Positions 45,701-59,700 of a stretch of 64,000 bases of DNA are shown piece after piece (within the stretch, counting starts at the first letter, position 1; each line of letters starts with the position of its first letter). Both the position numbers and the translations under genes were made by a program. Source of the stretch: Trebouxia sp. TZW2008. Taxonomy: Eukaryota; Chlorophyta; Trebouxiophyceae; Trebouxiales; Trebouxiaceae. Under the pieces are notes generated by a model. That model saw only the letters and a list, made by a program, of their open reading frames with translations, was not told the origin of the DNA and did not search any database. The DNA lies in NCBI GenBank assembly GCA_002118135.1, contig BDIU01000149.1:62375-126374 (forward strand). Direction: 5' to 3'.

Positions 45701-47747
45701 AGGAGTGCACTGACACATTGCCAACACCAATGATAGCAGAAGCAAACACATTGAGCAGCAATCACAGCGACAAAGGCTGGTAGACTTTCTACCATCAGCT
45801 GTGAACAACCAGAAGCCAGATGCAGAATGCATAACATTTTGCTAGCCAGCATGTTGTGACTTGAATGGGAGCAATTATGATAAGCGCTGGCATTCTGCCA
45901 TGCCGCTCTGCATATAGGATTTGTACTCAGCCATCACTGCATACATACATTTGCAACTTCAGTGCTCAGCTGTCGTGGTAGCCCGAGCACTCAAGCAAGA
46001 CTAAAACACACGTCAACAATCTGAGCAGGCAAGCGCAATGAAGATAGATGTAACATCAATCATATATAATTTGTTCCTGTTGTCTAGTCACCTGGTGGCT
46101 TGGTACACTGCTATTGTAGGGGGCCTCAGACCCTGCAGAGCCTCATAGGCACTTGCAGATTGGTCAGCCAAGCGCCTTGCGTGCTTCAGTCCAACAATGA
46201 CACCATCTCTTGAGATGTTGACCACCCTTCTCTCTGGCAAGCGTTGAACTTCATCTGCGCATGCAAGGCACTACAAAATCTAGTGTATGAAACCTTCTTT
46301 TGTTCACAGGATTAAGAAGTGCAGCATCTTGTAGGTCATACAGGATTGACAGGCAGATTAAGTCTTAAACTGCAATACAGATCTGCATGCCAAACGAGCT
46401 TGCTGATTACAGGGGCAGCAGCACGAACGGCCAGCCTGTACTTGTAACAGATTTGCTATTGACAGTATGCAGGCAAGGTATGACAGTCTTTGTGCACCAG
46501 TGGTGCAGTGCTGCTTGCATGAAAGCAATGCTGTATCTAAAGCAGTGCTCCTGCTGTTGTCTATGCTGAATGCATGCAATGCTGCTGCAATCAGCATTGC
46601 CAGGCCCACAAACCACATCTGCAACAACAGTGATGATTGCAGTCACACTGACGGTTTCAACAACAATGTTACCTGTCTGGCCGGTCAAGTCAGCTGCAGC
46701 TTTGCTGGCGTCGCTGCACATCTTGCCAGCATTCAGGAGCTGGGCAGAGCAGTGCAAGGAGAACTTGATGTCTGCATGCTGGACTTTGGCCTTGTTCAAT
46801 GTGCGTCCATAGCGCAAGATTTGCCCCAGGGGTTGTTGGCACAGAGGACAGCTTGGCACCTTCTGCTGGCTAATGTTCTGCACGGACATAATGGCGCTTC
46901 TATCAGGCGTGGTGCTTATGTAGCATTGTTGACCTAGACATAGCTTGCAAGACAATCTTGACGTCTGCATGCTGGATTTTGGCCTTGTTCAAAGGGCACC
47001 CATAGTGCATAATCTGACCCAGGGGCTGTTGGCACAGAGGGCACCTTAGCACATTCTGCTGGCCAGCGTTCTACACCAAAACAGTAAAGCTTCTGTTAGA
47101 TGGTTGACACAACGGTCACTGTTGCACCTACGCACAATCTGCAACTTGTTGTCTGCATGCTGGATTGTGGCCTTGTTCAGTGGGCGGCCATAGTGCATGA
47201 TCTGGCCCAGGTGCTGCTCGCATAAAGGACAGCTTGGTATGAGCTGCTGGCCAACATTCTGCGCCAGCAGTATACAGCAATTACCAAGCACATGATACAG
47301 GTGTGCATATATGGCATTGTCAGCACATTTACAGCTTCGGAGTCTGCACCTTGCCAGAGGTCATATGCTTTAATGCACTGGCCCTGCAGGTTGCACATGT
47401 GATGCAGGCTGACACTGCCTCCTGCTTATAGCTGCCTTCTTTAGCTCAATTGACTGTGCGCATTGTGCAGCAACAGCTTTTTGTCATGACTGCCGACACC
47501 TTACAGTTAGCATCTCATATGGATGTCTCAGCCAGGCAAGGACATGGAGCAGTACCACAAGCTGCTGTGCATGACTCCATTTGCCGCCAGCATCCATTGC
47601 ATATGCCTTCTGCAGCTCCAAGACACCATCCATAGAACTCATGGGCAACACGTGGCCACAGCTCAGCACCACCAGCGGATCTTCTGAAACTTCTTCTTCA
47701 GCATAGGTCCTCAGTGGTTTGTTCTCATCCATGATGATGTCATAGGC
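42780..47747 (-). other. ZNFX1 exons 24-31: RING-like segment, helices and RZ finger
   Basis: Exons: 47747-47556, 46877-46673, 46254-46092, 45607-45358, 44655-44551, 43924-43834, 43490-43231, 43055-42780. Exon 24 has VVLSCGHVLPMSSMDGVLE. Exon 25 opens with a CPLCQQPLGQILRYGRTLN zinc-binding pair, as in the ZNFX1 region after the NFX1 fingers. Exons 26-30 are helical. The last exon carries the RZ finger: FFQCPNGHGYVIGGCGG followed by CPYCGARVGG, the C/H/C/C set shared by ZNFX1 and RNF213-type proteins. In that group RZ domains have been linked to ubiquitin transfer. Exons 28-30 rest on phase more than on similarity. Confidence 0.78.
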
Positions 47748-50700
47748 CTGGAATGAAACTGAAGATGAAAACAGGACAGGAGACGGTGACACATTGTAGA
47801 ACTGAAACATGTTGCTCACTGCAGTCACAAAGAAAGTGCACGTTGCTCTGAAACATGACAACAATCCAGGTGCACAGTCTAACATCATTACCTATGCACA
47901 AGTCATGCCGGCTCAAAATGGCTTAAAATGAGCCCCAGAGAATGCTTTCGCCTTACAGACACACAGCAAACACAGGCGTTCAAACATACCGTGATTGTCT
48001 TGTCACCACACTTGATACAGAACTTTGTCTTGGGGCATGGCTCGCCACACACAGCAGGGCAGCGGTGTCCACAGTGCAGTCGCTTGGAGCAGCGCTCATT
48101 GCAAGGCAGTCTCTTGCAGGGAGCGCCACAAGGCAGATCACACCCTCCCTGCAAGCAATGACTGCTGAGCTCAAAAGTCCTATGTGAAACGTTGACCACA
48201 TAGGGAGCTTCGGCTTGGGGCAGGGCTCGCCACACACAGAAGGGCAGCGGTGCCCGTAAGGTCCCCGCTGGGAGCAGCGCTTGTTGCAGGGGAGCCTCTG
48301 GCAGGGAGCGCCATTGGGCAGATCACACGCTCCCTGCAAGCAATAGCATCAGGCAAAACCTACCAATCAAAGTGCATTGTCTCCCTGTCAGCAACTCTCA
48401 AGGCGTCGCGCGGTTTCCAAAAACTGTCAAGCTCAAATAAAGAATGGCAATTGCTTGAAGAACAAATGATTGCTCATAAGCAGTAAATATCGGCTTGTCT
48501 TTGTATGAGACCCCTGACCCACGTGATATTGTTGTTCATCACACCCCACAACACATACGGTGAAAGACCATGACACCACATCTGCATCAGGGACTGCAAT
48601 GCAGCATTGTATGCACATGTAACACAGTCTGCTCTCTTCAAGCATGACACATCAGCGCTTGTTTTGCTCAAGCATAATACAGACAGCATAACATGCAGGT
48701 GTTGGGCCGATGTCTGTTGGCTGGGTAAAAATGCCACAGGATGTTGATGCGCTCATGGCCCACACAATAGCCCACGCATACTGTAACAGGCTGAAGCAAC
48801 TGTGCTGCTGTGCAAGCTACAGGCACTTCTGTGCTGCATTGTGACTGTAATTGCGACAAAGCAATCACAAAGCAATCAAACAAAGCATACCTGATGTGGG
48901 CAATCCCAAGTGCGTGGCTCAGCACAGGGGCCATACAAGTCTGTGCACATAGCCTTGCACTGGCTGTGCACACATTGAGCAGCCAAGGTTCAGGTGCAAG
49001 GTGCAGACAGTACTGGACTATGACTATCATCAACGGACGACAGGGAGTTGCAGAGCATACCTGATGCGGGCAATGCCAAGTGCACGGCTCAGCGCAGGGG
49101 GCGCACAAGTCTGTGCATGTGGCCTTGCAATGGCTGTGCACACACCTGGCAGCACAAGGGCGAGTGCAAGGTCACACAGCACTGCATAGTGACTGGGACC
49201 GACAAACTGCACAGAGTTGCAGAGCGTACCTGATGCGGGCACTGCCAAGTGCATGGCTCAGCGCAGGGAGCGCACAAGTCTGTGCACGTGGCCTTGCACT
49301 GGCTGTGCACGCACTTAGCAGCACAAGGGCGGGTGCAAGGCGGGCAGACAGAGCCTCCATGGCAGTTTTCACTGCAGATGTGGCCACACAGCTGTCTTCG
49401 GCCACACTTCTGGCTGCAAAGCAGGTGCTTGCCCTTATCACGAGACTCTGATTGCCCTGCAGAGGATAGTTGTCTGACAGGACAGTTGTAAGGTTCAAAG
49501 ACCACTTTGACAAACCTGAAGTGAAAAGTAGTAGCCCTCTTGCGTCAGGGTGGTGTACTTTTTGGCCTGTAGATTGTATTGAGTGTCAAGTAATGGCCAC
49601 TACATCACATGGAGACGACAGCTGTGCATGCAAGTGCATTGCACTGTCTGCTTGTCTGGAGATGACATCGGAGCGTATGCACATTTATTTCAAGGTAGCT
49701 CTTGAGGGAAGATTCTGGGAGGTGTTGGGAGGAAGGTCACTGCTCTTGTGAGCACCTGGCAGGGTTACGTGGCCTGTATAGCAAGCATAGAGTGATCCTA
49801 GACCCTGACACCAGCAGCGTATGCATCTCGGCCGTTTGCAAGCATCAATTTTAAACACTGGGAGTAAGTGATGTAATGTGTGGCAAGTCCAGTCACAATC
49901 AGACGGATCTGTCACTGATGCTTGCCTGCAGAGGCCCCTTTGCTTGATGCTGCTTGGCACTTGCCACAGCTGTGTTGGCAGCGGTGGCCACAGCTGAGGT
50001 TTGCACTGCACATTGCAGTGCACAAGCTTGGGTCCTCCTGCAGCACGGCCCTCACCATGATCAAAAGCAGGCATGCTTGACAGCCTATGTCATGATCGAC
50101 AGTTAAGACCGCAGCCATTGCTTCCAAGCATGCACAGGAATTTCATGTGGTGCAAGCACTTGGTGCCGCCTTCAGTCTTGCAAGAGCAGGATTCACTGTG
50201 AAGAGAAAGACCAGCTGACAGTGTATTTGATTGGCATATGACAATGTGAAATCATGCCTTGACAGCTGCCATCAAACAAGCACACAACTTTTGTAGTGCT
50301 CACAGTTGCCGCTGCCTACAGCAAAAGCAGGCCTCGCCATGCAGAAGAAGAGCAACTCTCAGCACATTTGAGTCGGATATGGTGATGTGTGTCTTTACCT
50401 TGACAGCTGCCACAGGTCCACAGTTGACTTGGATTTCATGGCCACAATGCTTAAGCTGGACCTTGACCTTCTTTGTGCAGACAATCTGGGAAGGCTCCTG
50501 AGCACTGCAGCATAGCATTGCAATGCATACATGAGAGACTTCTGGTACTCGTTGATGCAGGTAACCAAACAGGCAATGAGCAAGCACCAGCAGTCTGACA
50601 AAACAGCCCTGACCATCTTACCCAACTTCACCCTTGTGATGCTTTGCTCAAGCTTTTCCTATTGGCAAGCAATACTTAAACAAACACTTGACAGCAGATT

Positions 50701-53700
50701 ACAGCTCGTCATAGTCAAAAGGGCTGTCATAGAGGCTCACATATGACATGGCACATTGCTTAGTGTGTGACCGCAAGGTAGAGTGACAGCAGGGATGTGC
50801 TGCATGCAGTCTCCACAGTCTTGGTAGCACAGCTTGGTGCAGGGGTGCCCACAGGGGTGAAGGACCTGGGTGCAGGGCTTCAGGCACTGCACTGTCAGGT
50901 GGTGGGGATCATCCGGGTGACACAGCCTGAAACACAACACACAGATTAGCAGTCTGAGCTCATGCAGCTTCAATCTCCCATACGCCTGTATTGTAGTGCA
51001 GTCTTGATAGCACAGCTAACACGTTCAAGGCGGGATTGCTCACAGGGCTGCAAGACCTGGGTGCAGGGCTTCAGGCACTGTATTGTCTGGTTGTGCGGAT
51101 CATCTGGGTGACACAGCCAGAAAGGGAAGGCACACACAGCAGTAAATTCATGCAGTGCATGGCTGCAGGACAGGGTGACAGACAGATTTCATTGCATGCA
51201 GTTGCCACAGTTACGGTAGCACAGCTTGGTGCAGGATGCCCACAGGGGTGAAGGGCCTGGGTGCAAGGCTTCATGCACTGTACTGTCAGGTGGTGGGGAT
51301 CATCCGGGTGACATTGCCTGAAAGACAGCACACAGAAATCAGACCCATAATGTCAGGTGGTGGAGAACATCTGTGTGACACAGCCTGAAGACAGTGGGTG
51401 CATAGCAGTTGAGCTCATGCAGCTTTGACTTCACGTAGGATTCTGCTATACGTACGAGGGCTGCGAGACTTGGGTCAGGGCTTCTCGCACTGCACTGTCA
51501 GGTGGTGGGGATCTGGGTGACAAAGCATGCAAGGCAACCAAGACAGATTAGCAATCTGAGCTCAAGCTCCTCAGCACCCAATCGCTCCTGAGAAGGTGGA
51601 ACAGTCACAACTGCTCCACCTGCAGGAAGTTGTAGCATGCACAGGTCATCAGGTCAAACCTTGATTACTGAGGATTAAGACAAGCACGAACATACACAGT
51701 GCCAGCAGCAAATGAGCTGCGCCAAGGAGATGCATGTGGAGGAGAGTCAAGATTATGCAACAGCAAGTCATCACTGTCAGGTTGCAAGTTTGGCCCATTG
51801 TGCTTCTGCCTGACTTAGTCAAAAGTGAGGAATACGTGAAGTCTGCGCTTCAAGAGCTGCCCACCTAGTCCTGAGTTCTTGACTTGCAAGTTTGTTGTAG
51901 GATTGTGCTGTGTGACATAGCTGAAAGTGTGCTATCACAGGTAAACCAGGGATTGCAAGTATGTGCTGTATTGGTGATGAGTGACCTACCTAGAGCAGGC
52001 ATGGCCACAAGGCAGACGTGCAGTGCACTGCAGGCTGCATCCTCCATCCCTGACAAAAGTGTCAAAGTCACTGGCATGCTTGATCTGGGTCACACAGTCA
52101 GGATGGTTGTGGCACACTACTGGTAACGACTGCCCTACTGCTTGATCCCTCTCTAGCATGTCCAGTACCTAGCAGAGACACGCCTCAAGCATCACAAAGA
52201 TTTGCTGAGAAAGGCAGGTAGAAGCTACTTTCCATGATGTGGGTGATGGGTTGCAACAGCTAGCATGCATGGAAGTGCCGCCTGAAGGAGTTGTCTTTTG
52301 CTTTGAGCAGGGACTTGAAAGTGCACATTTTTTGCACGGAAGACATGCTGTTGCTTTGTCAGTCACACTGTCACCCTGTGCAATCAATCACATGCCTGTT
52401 CCATCTAATGAGTCAACTGTGGCAGTGATGACTGGTGCTGGTACAGAAATGTGGCATCAACAATGACATGCCTGTTCCACCTGATGTATATAGATGTTTG
52501 GCAGTGAAAACTGTATGAATCACTGCAGTGCTGACCTGACGCCACATCGTAGACTTCTTGTTTGCTGTCAGGGTGTCTGCATGGCCCAGAATGTACATGC
52601 CATGCTTGGCACGCGACAGCATGACATTGACGCGGTTGGAGGTCTTCAAGAACCCAATCTGGCCCTGCCTGCAGCAAGCAACCCATCAACAGCTGAGACA
52701 GGGCTTGCTATTTCAGGAAGACGGGCCATGCACAGCTGGTTGACAAAGTTGAGGTATGAGGGAATCCTGATGTAGCATGGTGCATACGATACAGTGGGTA
52801 TCTACAGAATTGATTTTATGCATTTTCACTGTCTGCCCAGCAGTGCTGCTGCACTCACAGGTGTCAGTCATGTTTTAGCAACGCTATGGAAGGCCTTCTT
52901 TGCAATTGTGAGCTTTGGCAGTGTTGATGGTTTCATTGTGGGACTTACTTGTTGTTGCGCACAAGTGACAGAATAATGATAGTAGATTCTTCTCCCTGGA
53001 AGTTGTCCACCGTAGCAACTCGCACAGAGTCTTTTAGGCTCTCCTTGCTCACTTCAGGCTGTGAAGCTAACCTCCCGCCTGCAAGTTCATGCACAGTACT
53101 GCAGTCACCTCTATGCAGTCACAACAGTGATGACAAGGTGCATGAGAATGTGCCTGAGTGAGTTGCATGATACACAATGACATGCTGCATGCATATGTAG
53201 TTTGGGAGTGTCCTTTGGGACGTGTTCCACAGATGTAGCAAAGTCTGCAGATGTCAAGTCCTTTACTGCTGAGACAGAAAGCCCCAGAACGCTCATCAGC
53301 GCATGTGATGTGTGAGCAAAAGATGCAGGCTGAAAGCACCTTTGGCCTTGGCTGGTGCTTGAGGCAAACCCTCAGCTGAGTCCGCTGGCTCATCATCTCC
53401 CTGAGTGCAACATAGCAGATTTAGCTGTCTGAAGCGTAGCATCGCAGACTGAGCTTTGTGATCAGACCTATAGACTCCCTCATTGCGCCGCAGGAGTCAA
53501 CTCTGACAAACATATGCCAGCAGATCTAAAAAGCACGCATCTGAGACCTTGCAATGATGCGCCAAACACTGCACAAACTTGTTGCCCATTACCTCAAAAG
53601 CATGCACTTGGGACTTTGCAGCAATGCAACAACTTTTACACACAGTTGTTGCCCACACTGGAAAGCATGCACCTGGACCTTGCAGCAATGCGCCAAGAGC

Positions 53701-56700
53701 TGCATGAATGGTGTCGCCAATCACCCAATGGGCAGTGGTGCTCAAGACAAGCTGGCTTGACAAGACAGGACTTAAATCACACCTGGCACCTGTGCTAGAC
53801 GTACTCTATTGTTGCTTTCACTACCTGCAGGGCGTCAAGCTGCTCAGCATCCTTCTCACTGACCACAAACCGCATGTACTTGCGCACTTCAGCTCTCAGC
53901 AGCAGCAGCTGGCCGACATAGGGGGTCAGAATGGTGATGTCCCCTGATGTGTAGCCTTGCTGGGTTAGGTAGTAGGCCAGGCGGGCCGCCATGCCAGCCT
54001 CTGTGCTATTCTGCTTGGAGGAGTTCTCATCCCTGCCTCCTTCAGGGTTGTTGTGGTCCCAGAAGAAGACATTGTGCACCATGCCTTTGACAGGGGAATA
54101 GGATTTCACTGATGCATGATCCTGCAGTTGCATAGCAAGGTGCACGCATGTATGCTTGTGTTGCCTTCTGATAGCAGAAATGTGCTGTTCTGCTTGGAGG
54201 CAATCTCACCCTTGCCTCCTTCAGGGTTGTTGTGGTCCCAGAAGAAGACGTTGTGCAGCATGCCTTTGACAGTTGGGTATGCCTTGACTGATGCATGGTC
54301 CTGCAGTCACAGTGTAAGGTGCAATGCAGTGTGCTTGTGGCGCCTTGACATGACTTGAGCAAGCAGCAGTGAGCTGTACATCTGATGGCTGCCTTGACAT
54401 ATGATGACTGAGCAACAATGAGCTGTAGAGCTGATGCTTGCTGCTAGGAGGAACATCAAGCTGCAGCATAACCTCTCATACTATAACTAAGCATTGCCAG
54501 GACGAAGCTGCCGACAATTGCTACACTAGCAGGAATTGAAAGCTGCTATGTATGGCCAGACCAAAGCAGTGAGTATATATCCACCATACAAGGCTCTTGT
54601 ATGCTAAAAATAAAATCAAATGTCAAACCTGCAAATTTAAATACATGATGTCACTGATAAAGGTAGCAACCGTGGGGTGCAGGCTTGTGCAATGACACAA
54701 TATCAAAAAGGGATGTCACACCTGCAAGTGTGGGTAGATGGTGTTCCTGATCAGGGTAGCAATGGTGGGCCGCATTCGTCTCTGCTCCTGCAAGGTGGCT
54801 ACTGGAAAGCCATCCTGCACTAGCCGCTCAAACAAAGACCTATCCAGATTGTATCCCTGCCCTGACTCAGTCTGCAGGGTCCATTCACATCATCAAACTT
54901 GGTTTGCTTGTCCAACAACTACGACGTTTGCAAGGAGCAGTCACATGAGCAGACACGGCCTTGCACATCTGCTGGCATGGAGGGGCCGTGTAACGCTTGT
55001 TTGGGACTTACATCAGCAACGCGCTCATCAGTGACTGAGAGGCGAGTGAGTTGCCAAGCACTAATCCAAGAGTAGATGTCCAAGACGGCATGTCAGTGTA
55101 TAGACATCCATGACTGACTATTTGCAACTGTACACATATGATTGGGAGGTCAACAGACAAGCACGTGAGGCTCCAAGTAATTTCTGCCATCCTGACTTCC
55201 TAAGGGGATTGGACATGACTTGCCTGTAATGCGTACAGTTGAGGCTTGGGGCGCAGCTGCTCATGGTCGCCAATGAGAATGAGATGCTCTGTGGTGGGAC
55301 CCAAGCTGGCAAGTATGTGAGCCTCAAACACCTCTCCTGCCTCCTCCACAATGACAACCTGCAAGACATAAACATATGGAAAAGATAGTTCACACTCATA
55401 GTGGGTTTCAAAAAACACAGCAGATCCACCTCACAAAGCTGACTTGCTGGTTGATGTGGTGCTGGTGACAGCCTGCAGTTGCAGCGCTCAATTTGAAGTC
55501 AGCAGCGCACCTCTTGGACATGCCAGGATTGCTGCCTCGGACATATTGTGCCGATGCGCAACAACTTGAGCTGTGTTGACACTGTGTCAACCCCAAAGTA
55601 CTGACATCCAGTCATGTTTCAGGGCAAGCAGTTGCAATCCCCAGGTGCTACTGGGACTGTACAAGACCAGCACAGATACAGGCATAGGGTGCTGTGCACA
55701 GTCTGCAGACAAGCTGCAACAACAGTCAAGCTGAAAAATTCACCCTCTATAGCGTGGGAAGTACAACATCCATGCGGAAGGCGATGCATATGTACAGGAT
55801 CGCAGCAATCTGTTACACGCTTCGACAGCATCTGGGGCTGCTGCTATTGTTGAAGCTGCAGCATCAGTGATGTCAAAAGTTGCCAGAAACTCACCTGGGG
55901 AGCCATAGCAGCAACCAGACCGTGCTTGCTAGCTACCCCAGCTGTAGTCATGCCCACTAGTCTTGCATGGCGCAACACATTCAGGTCCACATCTGCATGC
56001 ACCTCCCTCTGAGCATTCCTGACTTTGTCAAACTCCCTCATTGCCATCTTCAGCTCCTCCAACCAGGCGTCCCTCAACTCTTGATGCCAGTGGTTGTACA
56101 GCTTGTGTCTCTCTCCACTGCAGACAATCATAACATGTGTAGCGCCTGTGATACTCTAACAGCACACTTTGCTACCAAGCAACGCATCAATTCGTCAACT
56201 CCTGTGAGCATGCTGCAGCACATCCCGGCACCTTCCCATTGATTAGATGAGATCAGGGCCATATGCTGAGCTGTTGATATTTGGTTGCCCGGCATTCCTT
56301 ATTACCAAACAAGCTTAAATGAGGGCATGACGCAAGTCACATGTTGCGGATTGTTTGAGTCGCACTGGCTTGTTTTGGCACTGTCTGTATTGCTCGTTGT
56401 TGCATCTCTATGACAGTGAGGATAAGGCAGATTGATGAACAGTGAACCTGGTCATGGTCCAGGCGTCCTCTGCATCCAGCAGCTCATCCAAATCACGGTC
56501 TGGAGTATGGCGCGATGGAGGAGCAGGCGCAGCTGATGTGCTGCTGGTCCAGGCGTCTATCTGCATGGCGTCACTTGCAGCTGCATTGGCACCACCCTGC
56601 AAGCCAACAAAATTCTCCTGGTCCAGCAACTTTTCCTTGTAAGGACACATGGTATAATGACATGATGTAAGGACAGGACAAATGAGAATCAATCACTGCA

Positions 56701-59700
56701 TTCTGACTGCAGTGATACCTCTGTGAGGACAACACGGTCCATTGTTGTGGTGACCAACGAAGTCATGATAAACAGAACATACTGTAGATGGTCAAGACGC
56801 GCTTTCTTTAAGCAGCATTGTGACTGCAGTGACAAGCTTGGTGTAAGCTCACAACATGCAACTCCTACTAGGCTTGTGCCAGACAGCAAGCCAGCTGGCC
56901 ACAAACCAGTCTATGTAGGCACATGTTGCTGTCAAACAAGTGACATGAGGATTTGAAATCGGCACGTATAAGGACAAGCTGCAGTTGGAGCATTTGTGCC
57001 AGATATGATGCAATGCATGGATCAGAACACAGACCATAGTTTGACCTGTGACAAAGGCAGCTGAAGCAATTTAGTCAGGCATTGTGCTATGTCTCAGTTG
57101 CGTCAGAAACAACACAGCATTTGCCACACTGACCAACACTTGATGGACAATACAGGCAGCTAGGGGCAATCTGGCCAGACACTGTGTCGTGTTTCAGTGC
57201 ACATGATACCTACCTGGGAATCTGACTGCTGGCCAAGGATGTCAAAGCTGTTGTTCACAGAGAGCTGCATAGCCTGAGCACGAGCAGCTGCTGCTGCAGC
57301 TGCCTTGATCTGGGCATCATTGCGTTTGTTGCCATGCAGCCATTGCCACCAGAAATGCTGCCGGTCTGTGACAGCTTCCTCAAACCCGTTGTCATCCAGC
57401 AGGCGGCTGCGAGTCATCTGCAACAAATCAAGGCGACCCATGTGTAGCTCTTCACATTGCATGCTGCAGCTTAGCATGTGCAGTTGCAACATGTGTGCAG
57501 AGCCTTTTGGCAAGACGCCCGCTGCAGATCTATAGCCTGTGGTCAAGGGGGCTTCAGCACTTTGTCGCCAGTTGCATGCATTGTCAGGCTATAAAGTGGG
57601 TGCGGGTTTTGCAGCACAGAACTCCAGGTTTGCTTCAAACATGAGCAAACAAAACTGCATCCACTTGCATGCTTGGGCAACTTACCAATGACTCATACAG
57701 CAATGGTGCCACAAGCTCCAGATGATTGCTGACAGCATCCCAGCTCAGCTCCCTGAACGCAGGGCACAGAAGCAAGTCAAGGCGCATTGGACCAAAATCC
57801 ATCATTGTGTAGAGGAAAGTCAAAACTGCCAGTCAAAACAGTCAAGACGTGTTGCTGACACTGCAAATGCTGACAGACTTGACAAAACATAGTAGTGATT
57901 GATACTGGAAGACAACAGAAACGTGTGTGTTTAGGCGTCAAGATGGAGGCTCTATGAAACACAGCAGCCCAATGACTCGTTTGCATGATGCTTACCTTTG
58001 CATGAGGCAAGCCTTGAGGTGATGTATTCGGCCAGCCAGGTCTTCAGCCCTGCTAGCACATTCATAGAGCATGGAGCGCTGTGATGCATTGGCCTTGCCC
58101 CTCACTAGCTCATGAATATTGTACTCAGCCAGACGTTTGTTCTTGCTTCTGCAGCATCCCATATCATCTTGTGAACATATGTTGAACTCTGCTTGCTACC
58201 TTGCTACTGACAACCAGCTTGCTTATGCAGTCAATTGAGCAATGGCCTCAGCCAAGCATTCTCGTGCTAGGAAATAGGAAAATTCAACACTGCAACATCA
58301 TCAGCCCAGACATGAGCAAAGGTCAATGCCAGGCGACAGAGCCTGACAGGCTGGTCATGGTCTTGTTCAACTGCTCAGTTGTGCCTTGTTCTTTCTGGCA
58401 AGCTTTGAGACAACCAAAGACAGTCAGAATTGCTCAGCTTGTCAGCCACCATACTCACACAGGACTGCACTGAACTGCAGTTGTGACATGCTATGCTTGC
58501 TCAATTCTGCTGACGCATCAGCTGTGAGGCGTGCCAGATTGCCAGCTGCAAAAAAGTTACCTGCCACCTACTCTGACCAGCCCTTCTAGGCCAGCATCCA
58601 ACAGCCCCTCCAGGAACTGGTCCAAAGCGTGGTTTGTGAAGCACCTTATCAGGACTGGTCCAATGCAGGGGCCAGCCAGCGACAAACGGGCCACACGCTC
58701 CACAGCTTCATCGTCACCATTATCATTGTCGACATCAATGCCATGAGCACTGAGATCTGAGGCTCTGATGTTGCCGTGGGTGTTGGCAAGCAATGCCTTG
58801 ACCAATTGGATGCCCACAAAGGTCTTGCCAGTGCCTGGCGGTCCTTGTATCAGAGCCAGCTCACAAGACAGCGCCGCCTGCCACAGCACAGCATTACATC
58901 TCCACAGACTTGCCACTGCTGCAACAGCCTGATTGTTGAGAACTGGCAGCATTGCAATTCTGCTTGCTCTGCCGTATCGCACATAATATACCACAAACGT
59001 CTTGCCGACACCTGGCGGTCCTTGTGTCAGAGCCAGCTCATGTGACAGAGCAGCATGCCACAGCACAGCATCATTTGAAACCATGCTGCGTGTGTGCAAA
59101 AGAGCTTAACTCTTGGGAATTGGCAGCACTGAAGTTCTGCTTGCATTGCGACACTGCACAGCATACACCACAAAGATCTTGCTGGCGCCTGACGATCTTT
59201 GTATCAAAGCCAGCTCACCAGACAGAGCAGCCTGCCACAGCTTAGCAGTGCAACTCAACAGACGTGCCACTGCTGCAACAGCCTGAATGTTGAGAACTGG
59301 CAGCATTGCATTTCTGCTTGCACTGCCATACTGCATACTGTGCATCATGTACCACAAAGGTCTTACCGGCGCCTGGCGGTGCTTGTATCAGAGGCTGCTC
59401 ACGAGATAGAGCAGCCTGCCACAGCTTAGCATTGCATCTCAACAGACATGCCACTGCTGCAACAGCCTGAATGTTGAGGACTGGCAGCATTGCATTTCTG
59501 CTTGCACTGCCATACTGCGTACTGTGCATCATGTACCACAAAGGTCTTGCCGGCGCCTGACAGTAGCAGAGGCTGCTCATGAGACAGAGCAGCTTGCCAC
59601 AGCACAGCATTGCATCACAACAGACATACCACTGCTGCAACAGTTTGATTGTTCAGAAATGGCAGCATTGCAGTTCTGCTTGCAGTACCATACTGCACAG

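Larger units (their letters stand above)
47990..52168 (-). other. ZNFX1 exons 18-23: NFX1-type zinc fingers
   Basis: Exons: 52168-51990, 50926-50741, 50504-50399, 50037-49916, 49515-49230, 48148-47990. They encode Cys/His-rich repeats: CSLQCTARLPCGHACSRLC, then CLKPCTQVLHPCGHPCTKLC, a KHCGHEIQVNC segment, CSANLSCGHRCQHSCGKC, and a dense run around CPPCTRPCAAKC and CAEPCTWQCPH. The last is CDLPCGAPCKRLPCNERC with CGHRCPAVCGEPC and FCIKCG. This is the NFX1-type pattern, where the family binds zinc and contributes to RNA or protein contacts. The junction 49916/49515 can also be drawn with a GC donor; the canonical GT version is used. Confidence 0.85.

Noticed and set aside
45300..45852. Separate gene on the minus strand
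   Set aside because: Its conserved part fits as one ZNFX1 exon (45607-45358) in phase with both neighbours; the rest is intron with short copies.
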